From positions 186,001-250,000 of the forward strand of contig CAWEOT010000009.1 in NCBI GenBank assembly GCA_963810775.1: a stretch of DNA of 64,000 nt, given 5' to 3'. The notes under the pieces were generated by a model. That model made no database searches, had not been told where the DNA came from, and saw only the letters and a program-made list of their open reading frames with translations. The translations under genes and the position numbers were made by a program. Source of the stretch: DATBVX01 sp963810775 (GTDB lineage Bacteria > Pseudomonadota > Gammaproteobacteria > Steroidobacterales > Steroidobacteraceae). Every line of letters starts with the position of its first letter. Positions within the stretch are counted from its first letter, which is position 1. This document shows, piece after piece, positions 50,822 to 59,631 of the stretch.

Positions 50822-52525
50822 ATGACACTGGGATGCCGCCTACTCTCCGTCCTGATCGCAGTGCTTTTCGCACACAACGCCACTGCAGATCCGGCTGCGT
50901 TGCGTGCGCTCGCGCACGACGCCTACCAGTGGCGCGATGCCGAGTATCCAGTCGCGACGAGCGGCGCGGGCGATCATCGCTTCGACCAGCGCCTCACCGA
51001 CTACACGATGGCCGCGGTGCTCAAACGCCGCCAGCACGTGAGCGAGCTGCTCGGGCAGGTCGACGCGATGAACACTGACGGCTGGAGCAAGGATGACCGC
51101 ATCGATCACATCCTGTTCCGTGCGCAGCTCGCGGCGGCGGATTTCTTCGGCCGCCGACTCAACCCCGAGCAACAGGATCCGCAGCTCTACGTCAACGAGT
51201 GCAGCGGCGCGATCTTCACACTGCTGCAGAAGGAATACGCGCCGCGTCGCACGCGAGCGCTCGCCGCCACCTCGCGCATGGAACAGATGCCGGCGCTGCT
51301 GCGTACGGCCCGCGCCAATCTCACGCAACCGGTCAAGCTGTACGCGCAGCTCGCCATCCCGGCAGCGCGCGGCGGGGACGATCTCTACACGGCGAGCCTC
51401 GAGTCGCTTGCCGCAGAGCTCTCGTCTTCCGAGCGCAAGCGCTTCACCAAGGCCCGCGATGCAGCGCTCAAGGCTTTGCACGAATACGCGGACTGGCTCG
51501 AGGCGGGACAGACAGCGATGCCCGACTGGAAGCCGATGGGGGAAGCCGCTTACAACGATTTGCTCAAGCGGGTGTTATTGCTGCCGTTCGATGCGAATCA
51601 GGTGGCCGAACTCGGTGAAGTGGAGCTCGCGCGTTACCGCGCGCTCGAGGCGATGCTCAAGGATCCGAGTCTTGCATCCCCGGACCCGGCGCGCGCGAAG
51701 CACGTGCCGAAGGACCAGGCGGAATTCCTGTCGGCCTATGAGTCACGTCAGCAGGAGATGATCGAGTTCATGCGGGTGAACCACCTGATCACCCTTCCGT
51801 CGTATCTCGGACCGTTCCAGATTCGCCAGCTCCCGGAGGCCTTCAAGCCAACGAGTCCTGGTGGCTTCATGAATCCACCGGGTATCTACGACAAGGACCC
51901 GGGCGGGTTCTTCTTCATCCCCACGTACAACCCAAAGAGCGGCAACTTCTACATTCGCGCCGCGATCGAGGACCCGCGCCCGATCCTGGGTCACGAAGGC
52001 ATTCCCGGTCACTTCCTGCAGATCTCGATCGCAAATCATCTCACCAACGAGATCCGTCGCCAGCATTCGGACTCAGTCTTTAGCGAGGGCTGGGCGCTTT
52101 ACGGCGAGGAAATGCTGATGCGCACCGGGTTGTATCCGGAAAACTCCGCAGCGCAGGGCCAGATTCTGCGCCTTTCGCGCTACCGCGCCGCCCGCATCGG
52201 CGTGGATGTCAACCTGCACACGGGCCGCTGGAACTTCGAACAGGCGGTGAAGTATTTCATGGAGGGCGGTGGCCTCGACCGTGAAGCCGCAGAGGGCGAA
52301 GCCGCCGGAGCCGCATCCAGCCCGTCGCAGAAGATTTCCTACATCACCGGCAAGTGGCAGATCATGCGTCTGCTCGGGCGTTATCGCGACGCGAAGGGCG
52401 ACAACTTCCAGCTCGGCGCCTTCCACGATGAGCTGATCAGCTACGGCAGTCTTCCGCTCTCCGTGATCGAATGGTTGATGTTCGATGACGACGCAACACT
52501 ACGTGTCGCGTTGAAACATGAATAA
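50822..52525 (+). CDS. DUF885 family exported protein (metallopeptidase-like), 2
   Basis: 567 residues from ATG 50822 (a GTG at 50813 overlaps the cupin stop). Signal peptide with RLLSVLIAVLFAHNATAD. The DUF885 core has the putative zinc site HEGIPGHFL near residues 391-399 and the downstream EGWALYGEEM. Same family as the lipoprotein at 26580 but only moderately similar. The cupin-DUF885 pairing occurs at both places, which suggests a functional link. Confidence 0.87.
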   Translation: MTLGCRLLSVLIAVLFAHNATADPAALRALAHDAYQWRDAEYPVATSGAGDHRFDQRLTDYTMAAVLKRRQHVSELLGQVDAMNTDGWSKDDRIDHILFRAQLAAADFFGRRLNPEQQDPQLYVNECSGAIFTLLQKEYAPRRTRALAATSRMEQMPALLRTARANLTQPVKLYAQLAIPAARGGDDLYTASLESLAAELSSSERKRFTKARDAALKALHEYADWLEAGQTAMPDWKPMGEAAYNDLLKRVLLLPFDANQVAELGEVELARYRALEAMLKDPSLASPDPARAKHVPKDQAEFLSAYESRQQEMIEFMRVNHLITLPSYLGPFQIRQLPEAFKPTSPGGFMNPPGIYDKDPGGFFFIPTYNPKSGNFYIRAAIEDPRPILGHEGIPGHFLQISIANHLTNEIRRQHSDSVFSEGWALYGEEMLMRTGLYPENSAAQGQILRLSRYRAARIGVDVNLHTGRWNFEQAVKYFMEGGGLDREAAEGEAAGAASSPSQKISYITGKWQIMRLLGRYRDAKGDNFQLGAFHDELISYGSLPLSVIEWLMFDDDATLRVALKHE

Positions 52526-52531
52526 ACGCCA

Positions 52532-52594
52532 GAAGAATAAAGTGCTCTCGATCGTCGCAGGACAGTGTCCGGCCGCTGAACCGGGACGTTAGGC
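52532..52594 (+). other. attC right half, type A
   Basis: gaataaagtgctctcgatcg centre, arm ggccgctgaaccgg and R' GTTAGGC, but no R'' or left arm upstream; the end of the DUF885 gene takes its place. Confidence 0.75.
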
Positions 52595-52618
52595 GACGCA
52601 GACGGATAGGAGGCTACG

Positions 52619-53023
52619 ATGGCGAAGATCACCGGAATCGGCGGCGTCTTCTTCAAGAGCAAGGGTAGTAGCGCCGCGCTGGCAGCCTGGTATCAGAAGC
52701 ACTTGGGCATGCCGCTAGAGGACTTTGGCGGTGCTGTCCTCAAGTGGCCGGACGATAGAGCCGAGGACAGCGGCCTCACTGTGTGGCATGTCGCTGAAGG
52801 AGACAGCCAGTGGTTCAGCCCGAGTAATTCTTCCTTCATGATCAACTACCGGGTCGACAACCTCGGCGAGATGCTGACGCAACTCCGGGCGGGCGGTGTG
52901 GAAGTCATCCGCGGACCCGAGTCGCACGAGAACGGCAAGTTTGCGTGGATCATGGATCCGGATGGGAACAAGGTCGAGCTCTGGGAGCCGATGATCTGGG
53001 ACGACAAGAACAAGGGGGCTTGA
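52619..53023 (+). CDS. VOC superfamily protein, 2
   Basis: 134 residues. VOC fold: KITGIGGVFFKSKGSSAALA, AWYQKHLGMPLEDFGG and the C-terminal GKFAWIMDPDGNKVELWEP with metal-ligand positions. Ribosome site GGAGG is 6 bp upstream. Likely a glyoxalase- or ligand-binding-type protein. It begins a run of eight genes without complete attC, up to 58444. Confidence 0.87.
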   Translation: MAKITGIGGVFFKSKGSSAALAAWYQKHLGMPLEDFGGAVLKWPDDRAEDSGLTVWHVAEGDSQWFSPSNSSFMINYRVDNLGEMLTQLRAGGVEVIRGPESHENGKFAWIMDPDGNKVELWEPMIWDDKNKGA

Positions 53024-53064
53024 GATTCTTTCCCCACGAAGCGGCAGCAACACAAGGAGGCACC

Positions 53065-53709
53065 ATGGCACAGGTAGATTGGTACATCGAAGGAGTAGAG
53101 GTCAGCAATTGCAATTGCGACTACGCCTGTCCTTGCCAGTTCGAGTCTCCGCGTCCCACACACGGAGACTGCCGCGGCTTCGCAGCTGTATGGATCAATA
53201 AGGGATACTTCGGAGACGTCGTGCTTGATGGCCTCGGTGCAGCTCTCCTCTATGGCTGGCCAGGACCGATTTACGAGGGCAATGGCGAATGTCAGGCCGT
53301 CATCGATGAGCGGGCGGACGGCAAGCAGCGAAAAGCGCTTACTGCTATCACGTACGGTGAAGAGACCAACGAGGGTGCGACCCACTGGTGGGTGTACACG
53401 AAGATGTCGAGCACCGTCCATCCCCCGCTCTTCAAGCGCATCGAGTTTGACGCGAATATCGAGAATAGAAGAGCGCGCGTCGTGATCCCGGGTGTGCTCG
53501 AGGCCTCGGCCCGACCGATCCAAAGTCCCGCGACGGGAGCTGAGCATCGCGTCCGCATCAGCCTCCCGAATGGGATCGAGTTCGACCTCGCGGAAATCGC
53601 CAGTGGTACAACGAAGACGGTGGCCTCAATCCCTCTCGACCTCAAGGACTCCTACTTTCATTTCAATGCTATGCGTCAGTCGGGCAAGGGTGTGGTCCGC
53701 TCACGATAG
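53065..53709 (+). CDS. DUF1326 family protein, 1
   Basis: 214 residues. Cysteine-rich opening: VEVSNCNCDYACPCQFESPR and then HGDCRG, the DUF1326 signature (C-x-C-x-x-x-C-x-C). The rest is beta-rich. The pattern suggests metal binding, probably zinc or copper, but no function is established. GGAGG stands before ATG 53065. A second DUF1326 gene lies at 55451 on the other strand. Confidence 0.87.
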   Translation: MAQVDWYIEGVEVSNCNCDYACPCQFESPRPTHGDCRGFAAVWINKGYFGDVVLDGLGAALLYGWPGPIYEGNGECQAVIDERADGKQRKALTAITYGEETNEGATHWWVYTKMSSTVHPPLFKRIEFDANIENRRARVVIPGVLEASARPIQSPATGAEHRVRISLPNGIEFDLAEIASGTTKTVASIPLDLKDSYFHFNAMRQSGKGVVRSR

Positions 53710-53727
53710 GAGCCCTCCCTAGTACAC

Positions 53728-55380
53728 ATGACTCATCTGCGCGTGTTGGCTTTGCCCGTTGCGCTGTTGGTCCTGGGCGGAGTCGCACACGGGCAAACAA
53801 CGACGCTGCCCGAGCTGCGAACAGCGGCCGCCACGATTTCGGCCGACAATCTGCTGCGCCATATCCGAGTACTTTCCTCCGACGCATACGAGGGTCGCCT
53901 CCCTGGAACCCCTGGCGAGGAAAAAAGCGTCGCGTATGTGATTTCTCAGATCCAAGCCATCGGGCTTCAGCCCGGCACGCCGACCGGCGATTTCGTACAG
54001 AAGATTCCTTTGTATGGCATCCGCTCGCAAGGCACGATCGTGATCGCAGCTAACAGCAAAGACATCCCCCTGTCCTCGGGGGCGGACTTCGTCCTGTGGT
54101 CGACGTTGCCGGATAAGCGCATCGAAGTGCGGGATTCCGGCCTGGTCTTTGCCGGCTACGGAGTCGTGGCGCCGGAATATCGGTGGGACGACTACGCCGG
54201 GATGGATGTGACGGGGAAGACGGTGATGGTGATCACCGGCGATCCGCCCGTCGCCGATCCGCGTGACGCCACCAAGCTCGACAAGCAGATCTTCCTGGGC
54301 AGTGCCCTCACCATCTACGGCCGCACCGGAACGAAGTTGGAGACCGCATTTGCTCACGGAGCGGCCGCCGTTGTGTTGGTTCCGCCTAGCCGGCCGGCCC
54401 GTTCTGTCTGGGAGAATTACGCGCGCGAGAACATGATTCTCCGTGACGGCAACGAACGTAAACAGGTTAAAGCGGCAGCGCTCGTCACTGCGGAGAAAGC
54501 TGCCGTCGTATTCGCGGCGACCGGCAACGATTTCGAGAAAGCACGAGCCGCAGCAGCCGCGCCAGGCTTTCGGGCTGTCGCGCTTGCGGCACGAATCACC
54601 ATTAGAGTGAGCAACGAGGTGCGCAGCTTCGAATCGCGCAACGTTCTGGCGAAGATCGAGGGCAGTGATCCCGTGCTGAAGAACGAGCTCGTGTTTTACA
54701 GTGCCCACTGGGACCACCACGGCCGGGAAGGGGAGCGGATCTTTCACGGCGCGAGCGATAACGCCGCGGGAACCGCCGGTGTTCTGGAGCTTGCCCGCGC
54801 GTTTCGTTCGTTGAATCCGGCGCCTAAACGGACCGTGATCTTTCTTTGGCCCACGGCCGAGGAAAAAGGACTATTGGGAGCGCATCACTACGTCACCCAT
54901 CCTCTCTATCCGCTGACCTCCACCGTCGCGAATATCAATCTCGACTATTTCACCAACTGGGGATGGGGCCGTACCCGGGACTTCAGCATCGTAGGGATCG
55001 GCAATTCCACGCTGGACGACCTGACGGCCGAGGCCGTTGAACGCCAGGGCCGCGTTCTCACCGGTGATACAGCTCCTGAGTTGGGCTTCTACTTCCGTTC
55101 CGACCACTACGAGTTCGCGCGGGCCGGCGTGCCATCGTTGGAAACCAGTCCGGGCATCGAGTATGTCGCGAAACCCGCCGGGTTTGGCGAAACGAAGCGC
55201 GCCGAGTACATCGCGGAGGACTATCACAACGCATCGGACGTGATCAAACCTGATTGGGACTTGCGCGGAGCCATCGAGGATCTTCAGATTCTTCTCGAAG
55301 TCGGCTATCGCGTTGCCCAACGACCCGAGCGCCCCGCGTGGAAGCCGGACGCGGTTTGGCGTCCTCGGCCTCTGCAGTAA
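53728..55380 (+). CDS. M28-family metallopeptidase with PA domain, exported
   Basis: 550 residues. Signal peptide MTHLRVLALPVALLVLGGVA. M28 zinc sites: YSAHWDHHG (His and Asp), GASDNAAGTAGVLEL (Asp), PTAEEKGLLG (catalytic and ligand Glu), NLDYF and a late His in FRSDHYEFARAGVPSL. A PA domain is inserted near residues 130-260. It removes N-terminal residues from peptides in the periplasm. It is cotranscribed with the DUF1326 gene, 18 bp downstream. Confidence 0.92.
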   Translation: MTHLRVLALPVALLVLGGVAHGQTTTLPELRTAAATISADNLLRHIRVLSSDAYEGRLPGTPGEEKSVAYVISQIQAIGLQPGTPTGDFVQKIPLYGIRSQGTIVIAANSKDIPLSSGADFVLWSTLPDKRIEVRDSGLVFAGYGVVAPEYRWDDYAGMDVTGKTVMVITGDPPVADPRDATKLDKQIFLGSALTIYGRTGTKLETAFAHGAAAVVLVPPSRPARSVWENYARENMILRDGNERKQVKAAALVTAEKAAVVFAATGNDFEKARAAAAAPGFRAVALAARITIRVSNEVRSFESRNVLAKIEGSDPVLKNELVFYSAHWDHHGREGERIFHGASDNAAGTAGVLELARAFRSLNPAPKRTVIFLWPTAEEKGLLGAHHYVTHPLYPLTSTVANINLDYFTNWGWGRTRDFSIVGIGNSTLDDLTAEAVERQGRVLTGDTAPELGFYFRSDHYEFARAGVPSLETSPGIEYVAKPAGFGETKRAEYIAEDYHNASDVIKPDWDLRGAIEDLQILLEVGYRVAQRPERPAWKPDAVWRPRPLQ

Positions 55381-55450
55381 CCTTGTTTCAGTTTTACGCG
55401 CGGACCGTTGCGCTCACCGATCCCTTCGTCTCGAACCGCGTCGGCATGGC

Positions 55451-56092
55451 TCAGCCGGGACCGCTCCACTCGAAGGCGATGAGCTTGCTCGATTTGCCCG
55501 TACGGTTCCACTCGAAACCGAACGCGTCCGCGCGATCGGCCGTGGCGCGCCCCCACGTCGCTACGCCACCTGGACCGGTTTCCGCGCCCGGCAGGTTGAG
55601 GATCTTCGTCACCTTGCCTTCGCTGGTCGGACCCATCAGCGCTTCGGCCGCGGCCAGGATGTTGTGGGCCGGAATCTCGGCACTCCATTTCGAAAGGTCT
55701 GGCGCGATCTCCACCTTGATGGGCGCGACCGCGAAACCTTTGGTCTCGCCCTTCACCAGGTCGCCGAAGCGCTTGGGCCAGCCGCCCGCTTGGCCGGTGA
55801 AAACGGTCTGCAGGGCGGCGCGCTGGGCTTCGTCGGCGCGCTCGTCCATGAAAATTGCGCTCTTAAAATCGCTGCCGTTCTCCCAAACGTTGCCGCGGAA
55901 CGACCCCAGCATCGCCATGTTGAGGCCGTCGAGTTTGACGTTGCCGTAGAGACCTTCCTGAATGTGCCACAGGAGGATGCCCTCGCAGAACCCGTCGTCG
56001 GGCGGCTGGGCCCATGAACATGGGCACGGAATCGCGCAGCGGCACACATCGAACCACTGACCCTTGATGCGCCACTTCTGAACGTCGTCCAT
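55451..56092 (-). CDS. DUF1326 family protein, 2
   Basis: 213 residues from ATG 56092. Same signature: WFDVCRCAIPCPCSWAQPPD then GFCEG. Divergent from the DUF2182 gene at 56189, with 96 bp between the starts that should hold both promoters. DUF1326 and DUF2182 genes are often neighbours, which suggests a soluble partner for the membrane protein. The similarity to the copy at 53065 is limited to the cysteine region and overall fold. Confidence 0.87.
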   Translation of the reverse strand: MDDVQKWRIKGQWFDVCRCAIPCPCSWAQPPDDGFCEGILLWHIQEGLYGNVKLDGLNMAMLGSFRGNVWENGSDFKSAIFMDERADEAQRAALQTVFTGQAGGWPKRFGDLVKGETKGFAVAPIKVEIAPDLSKWSAEIPAHNILAAAEALMGPTSEGKVTKILNLPGAETGPGGVATWGRATADRADAFGFEWNRTGKSSKLIAFEWSGPG

Positions 56093-56188
56093 GACAACTC
56101 CTTTTTTCTGCAAAGGCAGCCGCTACGATGGGCGACATTATCAACTCGTGGCGGTCCAAACAGAAGGCCGGCCACGGGGGAGCAGGGC

Positions 56189-56953
56189 ATGCGAAAGTCT
56201 TCATATCTGGGAGACAAGGCGCTCGTGATCGCCGGCCTCGCTGGCGTGATCGCCTCCGCGTGGGCATACCTGGTGCCGACGTCACTCGACATGTACGGCC
56301 GGATGGACGGAGCCGCCGCCTGGATGATGGAAGCGAACTGGGACGCGCCGTACCTCCTTCTCATCTTCTTGATGTGGGCGGCGATGATGGTTGCGATGAT
56401 GCTGCCGAGCGCGCTGCCAACAATTCTCATCTTCCACAGGGCGGTCCGGAACGATCCGAACGTCCGCTCTCCAGCCCGGCGCATGTTCGCATTTGCGGCC
56501 GGATACATCGTGGCGTGGTTCGGATTCAGCGTCGCGGCTTCGCTGCTGCAGTGGGGCTTCGCCGAGGCGGCGCTGTTGTCGCCCATGATGGTGAGCGCCA
56601 GCCCGTGGCTGGGTGGTGCGATCCTGATCGCGGCGGGGGTCTACCAGTGGACGCCGCTCAAGTATGCGTGCCTGCGGCATTGCCGCTCGCCGCTGGGGTT
56701 CCTCGCAGAGCACTGGCAGCCCGGCCTGCCCGGCGCGCTGCAACTCGGGCTGCGTCACGGTCTCTACTGCGTGGGCTGCTGCTGGGCGCTGATGCTGCTG
56801 CTGTTCGTTGGTGGCGTGATGAGCCTGTTGTGGATCGGCGGCATCACCGCCTTCGTGCTGCTCGAGAAACTCGCGCCTTACGGCGCTCAGGGAGGCCGGT
56901 TGAGTGGGCTCGCGTTGGTGCTTGCTGGTGCGTGGGTGCTGACCTCGGCGTAG
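56189..56953 (+). CDS. DUF2182 family integral membrane protein
   Basis: 254 residues with about seven helices. The family signature LIFLMWAAMMVAMMLPSALP is followed by YQWTPLKYACLRHCRSP and LRHGLYCVGCCWALMLLLF. The many Met, Cys and His residues in helices suggest metal ion handling, perhaps copper. No function is proven. Divergent from DUF1326 copy 2, a recurrent pairing. Confidence 0.9.
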   Translation: MRKSSYLGDKALVIAGLAGVIASAWAYLVPTSLDMYGRMDGAAAWMMEANWDAPYLLLIFLMWAAMMVAMMLPSALPTILIFHRAVRNDPNVRSPARRMFAFAAGYIVAWFGFSVAASLLQWGFAEAALLSPMMVSASPWLGGAILIAAGVYQWTPLKYACLRHCRSPLGFLAEHWQPGLPGALQLGLRHGLYCVGCCWALMLLLFVGGVMSLLWIGGITAFVLLEKLAPYGAQGGRLSGLALVLAGAWVLTSA

Positions 56954-57053
56954 CTGCGAAGTGCCGTCATCCGGCCGCTACAATCGCGATCGCTGGCGCC
57001 GCAGGTGGCAGGAGTTATTTGATACACACCGGCTTGTCCAGAGGAGACGGGGC

Positions 57054-57473
57054 ATGAAAATGCAGGGCGGTTGTCTTTGCGGGGCGATGCGTTACGAAGT
57101 GGACGGTCCACTAACCGATGTGGGTAACTGCCATTGCTCGATGTGCAGACGATTTCATGGGGCAGCGTTCGCCTCCTATGCAAAGGTGAGCATTGAGAAT
57201 TTTCGTTGGCTGACAGGCCAAGAACTTCTGACGGTCTACGAATCTTCTCCGGGCATTAGCTGGGCGTTCTGCCGAGTCTGCGGATCCAGTCTGGGTGTCC
57301 ATAGCGATGGAAAGCTCAGCGACCTGGCTTTGGGCGCACTCGATACAGACCCTGGTGTTCGCCCCACTTATCACATGTTTGTCGGCTCCAAGGCTGCGTG
57401 GCACGACATCACTGACGCTCTTCCACGATACGATGCGAGGCCACCGGGAAAGCAGGACGTTAGATTCGAATGA
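57054..57473 (+). CDS. GFA/CENP-V domain protein, 2
   Basis: 139 residues from ATG 57054 with GGAG upstream. GFA zinc pattern GGCLCGAMRYEVDG, NCHCSMCRRFHG and SWAFCRVCGSSLG. About 50% similar by eye to the cassette-borne GFA at 47702, so the two may share an origin within this genome. Its stop overlaps the next ATG by 4 bp. Confidence 0.88.
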   Translation: MKMQGGCLCGAMRYEVDGPLTDVGNCHCSMCRRFHGAAFASYAKVSIENFRWLTGQELLTVYESSPGISWAFCRVCGSSLGVHSDGKLSDLALGALDTDPGVRPTYHMFVGSKAAWHDITDALPRYDARPPGKQDVRFE

Positions 57474-57955
57474 GAAATTGGCACGTAGCAGCACTTTGTT
57501 TGGTTGTAGCCCTGATCTCGGCCGGGATGGGATTCTGGTTTGGATTCCGCCAGGCCTGGACACTTGGCGCAATGGTCGATGCCGTTCCACGCGGGGCTGT
57601 CGGAATCCAACTCATGCAACGCATCAAGGCCGGGGAGGCAAGTGATGCAACCTACTATTTCGAGTCCCAAATCGACTCTGGCCTGATGTTTTGGCATGAC
57701 GTCAAGAACTCACCTCTTTACCCTTTCTTGAATCAACTAAGCGGATCTGACGTGACTCCGGGAACGGACAAGTCCGTGCGGCGTCTCGCCGTATTTCGCA
57801 AGAGGAATCCTTCGCCGCTTTGGGATCCAGTCGCAATGGCTCGCGTCGATTTCAATATTGCGAGCGCCGATCCCGAATTCGCCAAGGAACTTGCCGCATC
57901 CAGCCGAGATGCAAAGGCGGCGATGGATTCGGTAATTGCAGAATATGCCGAATAG
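57470..57955 (+). CDS. Single-pass membrane protein, unknown
   Basis: 161 residues. N-terminal helix VAALCLVVALISAGMGFWFG is followed by a periplasmic or cytosolic helical domain (YYFESQIDSGLMFWHDVKNS). Translation coupled to the GFA gene by ATGA overlap. No family recognised; it may anchor or partner the GFA protein. Confidence 0.65.
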   Translation: MRNWHVAALCLVVALISAGMGFWFGFRQAWTLGAMVDAVPRGAVGIQLMQRIKAGEASDATYYFESQIDSGLMFWHDVKNSPLYPFLNQLSGSDVTPGTDKSVRRLAVFRKRNPSPLWDPVAMARVDFNIASADPEFAKELAASSRDAKAAMDSVIAEYAE

Positions 57956-58117
57956 CTGGGATCCAACTATGCGATGCAGTGTTCGGCGCTTCGTCAGGCC
58001 GTTTGCAGGGAGCGCAAGCCGTTGTCGAGGCCGTTGTATGCATCGATTTTGGTGGCAAGCGATTTCTGATCCGCCGTAGTGCATGATTCGCGTTGGCTGT
58101 CACATCCAGAGGTGCGC

Positions 58118-58450
58118 ATGAGCGCATATCGCAAAGCCCTGCAGATTGAGATGGACGCATCACGTGCCAGAATCGACCTGGCAGAGTCCTTGCTCCGCCG
58201 ATGCGAGGGCACCGTGCTTCTGGCACAGCGAATAGCACTCCGGCCGGAGCCTCACCGCATTGTGTGCGAAGTAATTGATGATTCGCTCGACTCGCGCAGA
58301 TCGCCTGAGGAATACGAATCGTTAGTGGCTGCAGCCCGAGAATTTCTCATGGACTCTCCGCTCGCTCATTCGATCGCGAAGAGGAAGCTCGAGTGGGTAG
58401 TGGTGGCGGAATCCGGCACGGGCACAGTCGAGCTTTGGAATGCCAGCTAA
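58118..58450 (+). CDS. Cassette protein of unknown function
   Basis: 110 residues from ATG 58118. Helical N-terminus (MSAYRKALQIEMDASRARID) and a mixed C-terminal part ending KRKLEWVVVAESGTGTVELW. Soluble, no known motif. The stop TAA lies in the following R''. Between 57956 and 58117 no gene was seen. Confidence 0.55.
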   Translation: MSAYRKALQIEMDASRARIDLAESLLRRCEGTVLLAQRIALRPEPHRIVCEVIDDSLDSRRSPEEYESLVAAAREFLMDSPLAHSIAKRKLEWVVVAESGTGTVELWNAS

Positions 58451-58480
58451 CGACCGGTTGCAGCGGTCCGTGAGGGATAA
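58445..58480 (+). other. attC left half, type A, split by PPK2/SulP block
   Basis: R'' AGCTAAC, arm gaccggttgcagcgg and the start of the centre (gagggataag). The right arm is found 4 kb away at 62482-62509. Confidence 0.78.
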
Positions 58481-58494
58481 GATAGGAGTAACGC

Positions 58495-58780
58495 ATGCGT
58501 GATGAGTCGAAGAAGGATGCCGGTACGATCCAGGTACTAATGAACCGCCTCGACACCGAGCGTCTGCCCCGTGCGCTGGATATGAAGAAGAAGGTCGACC
58601 GCGGCGAGCGACTGGACGAGCAGGACACCCAATTTCTGAACCGGGTGTTCGAGGATGTGGGCAGCGCGCAGACAGCTGGCGGCCAAGCACCCCGAATTCC
58701 AGACGCTCGTCACCCGACTCATCAGCCTCTACAGCGAGATCACCCGCAAGGGACTCGAAAACGAAGAGAAGAAAGCGTGA
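58495..58780 (+). pseudogene. Small helical protein gene, frameshifted
   Basis: The first frame reads MRDESKKDAGTIQVLMNRLD and on to FLNRVFEDVGS. The natural continuation QLAAKHPEFQTLVTRLISLY to LENEEKKA is in the next frame, ending at 58780, just before the PPK2 start. A single shift near 58670 would explain both. About 94 residues if restored; unknown function, probably cotranscribed with ppk2. Confidence 0.65.
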
Positions 58781-58790
58781 GGGCGGAACC

Positions 58791-59612
58791 ATGAAGCGCA
58801 AGAAGAATGGATCCGAGGGTGCCGACGACGAGAAGGCCGGTAAGCTCAAGGGCAAGGATTACGAGAAAGAGCTCGAGCGGCTGCACGTCGAGCTGGTCAA
58901 ACTCCAGCGGTGGGTGGTCCACAAAGGGCTCAGGGTCTGCGTCGTGTTCGAAGGCCGCGATGGCGCCGGCAAGGGCGGCACCATCAAGGCGATCACCGAA
59001 CGGGTGAGTCCACGCGTCTTCCGCGTGGTTGCCCTGCCGGCGCCGACCGAGCGCGAGAAGAGCCAGATCTATATCCAACGCTACGTGCGGCATTTTCCCG
59101 CGGCGGGCGAAATAGTGATCTTCGACCGCAGTTGGTACAACCGGGCGGGAGTCGAGCGCGTGATGGGGTTTACCGACGAAGAGCAGGTGCGACGGTTTCT
59201 GAAAATCGCGCCCCTGGTCGAGAAGGTAATGGTCGATTCAGGGGTCCAGCTCATCAAGTACTGGCTCGAAGTGAGCGAAGAGGAACAGACACGGCGGCTC
59301 GAAGCGAGGATCGACGATGGCCGGAAGACCTGGAAGCTCTCGCCGATGGATCTCAAGTCCTACAGCCGCTGGTACGACTATTCCCGGGCGCGCGACGAGA
59401 TGTTTACCGCGACCGATACCGGCTTCGCCCCGTGGCACGTGGCGCGGACCGACGACAAGCGTCGCGGTCGCCTCAACATCATCTCGCATCTGCTCAGGCA
59501 AATTCCCTACAAGGAGTTGCCGCAGGAAAAGGTGAAGCTGCCAAAGCGACAGAAGCGCGGTGGCTACCGGGAACCGGACTATCCGTTCAAGTTCATCAAG
59601 GAGCGGTTCTAG
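58791..59612 (+). CDS. ppk2: Polyphosphate kinase 2 (class I type)
   Basis: 273 residues. Walker A GRDGAGKGG at residues 55-63, Walker B-like region IVIFDRSWYNRAGVERVMGF, and the lid with EEQTRRLEARIDDGRKTWKL, then GFAPWHVARTDDKRRGRLN. PPK2 transfers phosphate between polyphosphate and nucleotides; class I enzymes mainly make NTP from NDP. Normal length for the family, intact. Confidence 0.95.
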   Translation: MKRKKNGSEGADDEKAGKLKGKDYEKELERLHVELVKLQRWVVHKGLRVCVVFEGRDGAGKGGTIKAITERVSPRVFRVVALPAPTEREKSQIYIQRYVRHFPAAGEIVIFDRSWYNRAGVERVMGFTDEEQVRRFLKIAPLVEKVMVDSGVQLIKYWLEVSEEEQTRRLEARIDDGRKTWKLSPMDLKSYSRWYDYSRARDEMFTATDTGFAPWHVARTDDKRRGRLNIISHLLRQIPYKELPQEKVKLPKRQKRGGYREPDYPFKFIKERF

Positions 59613-59631
59613 AAGAGCTTCCCTGAGTGCG

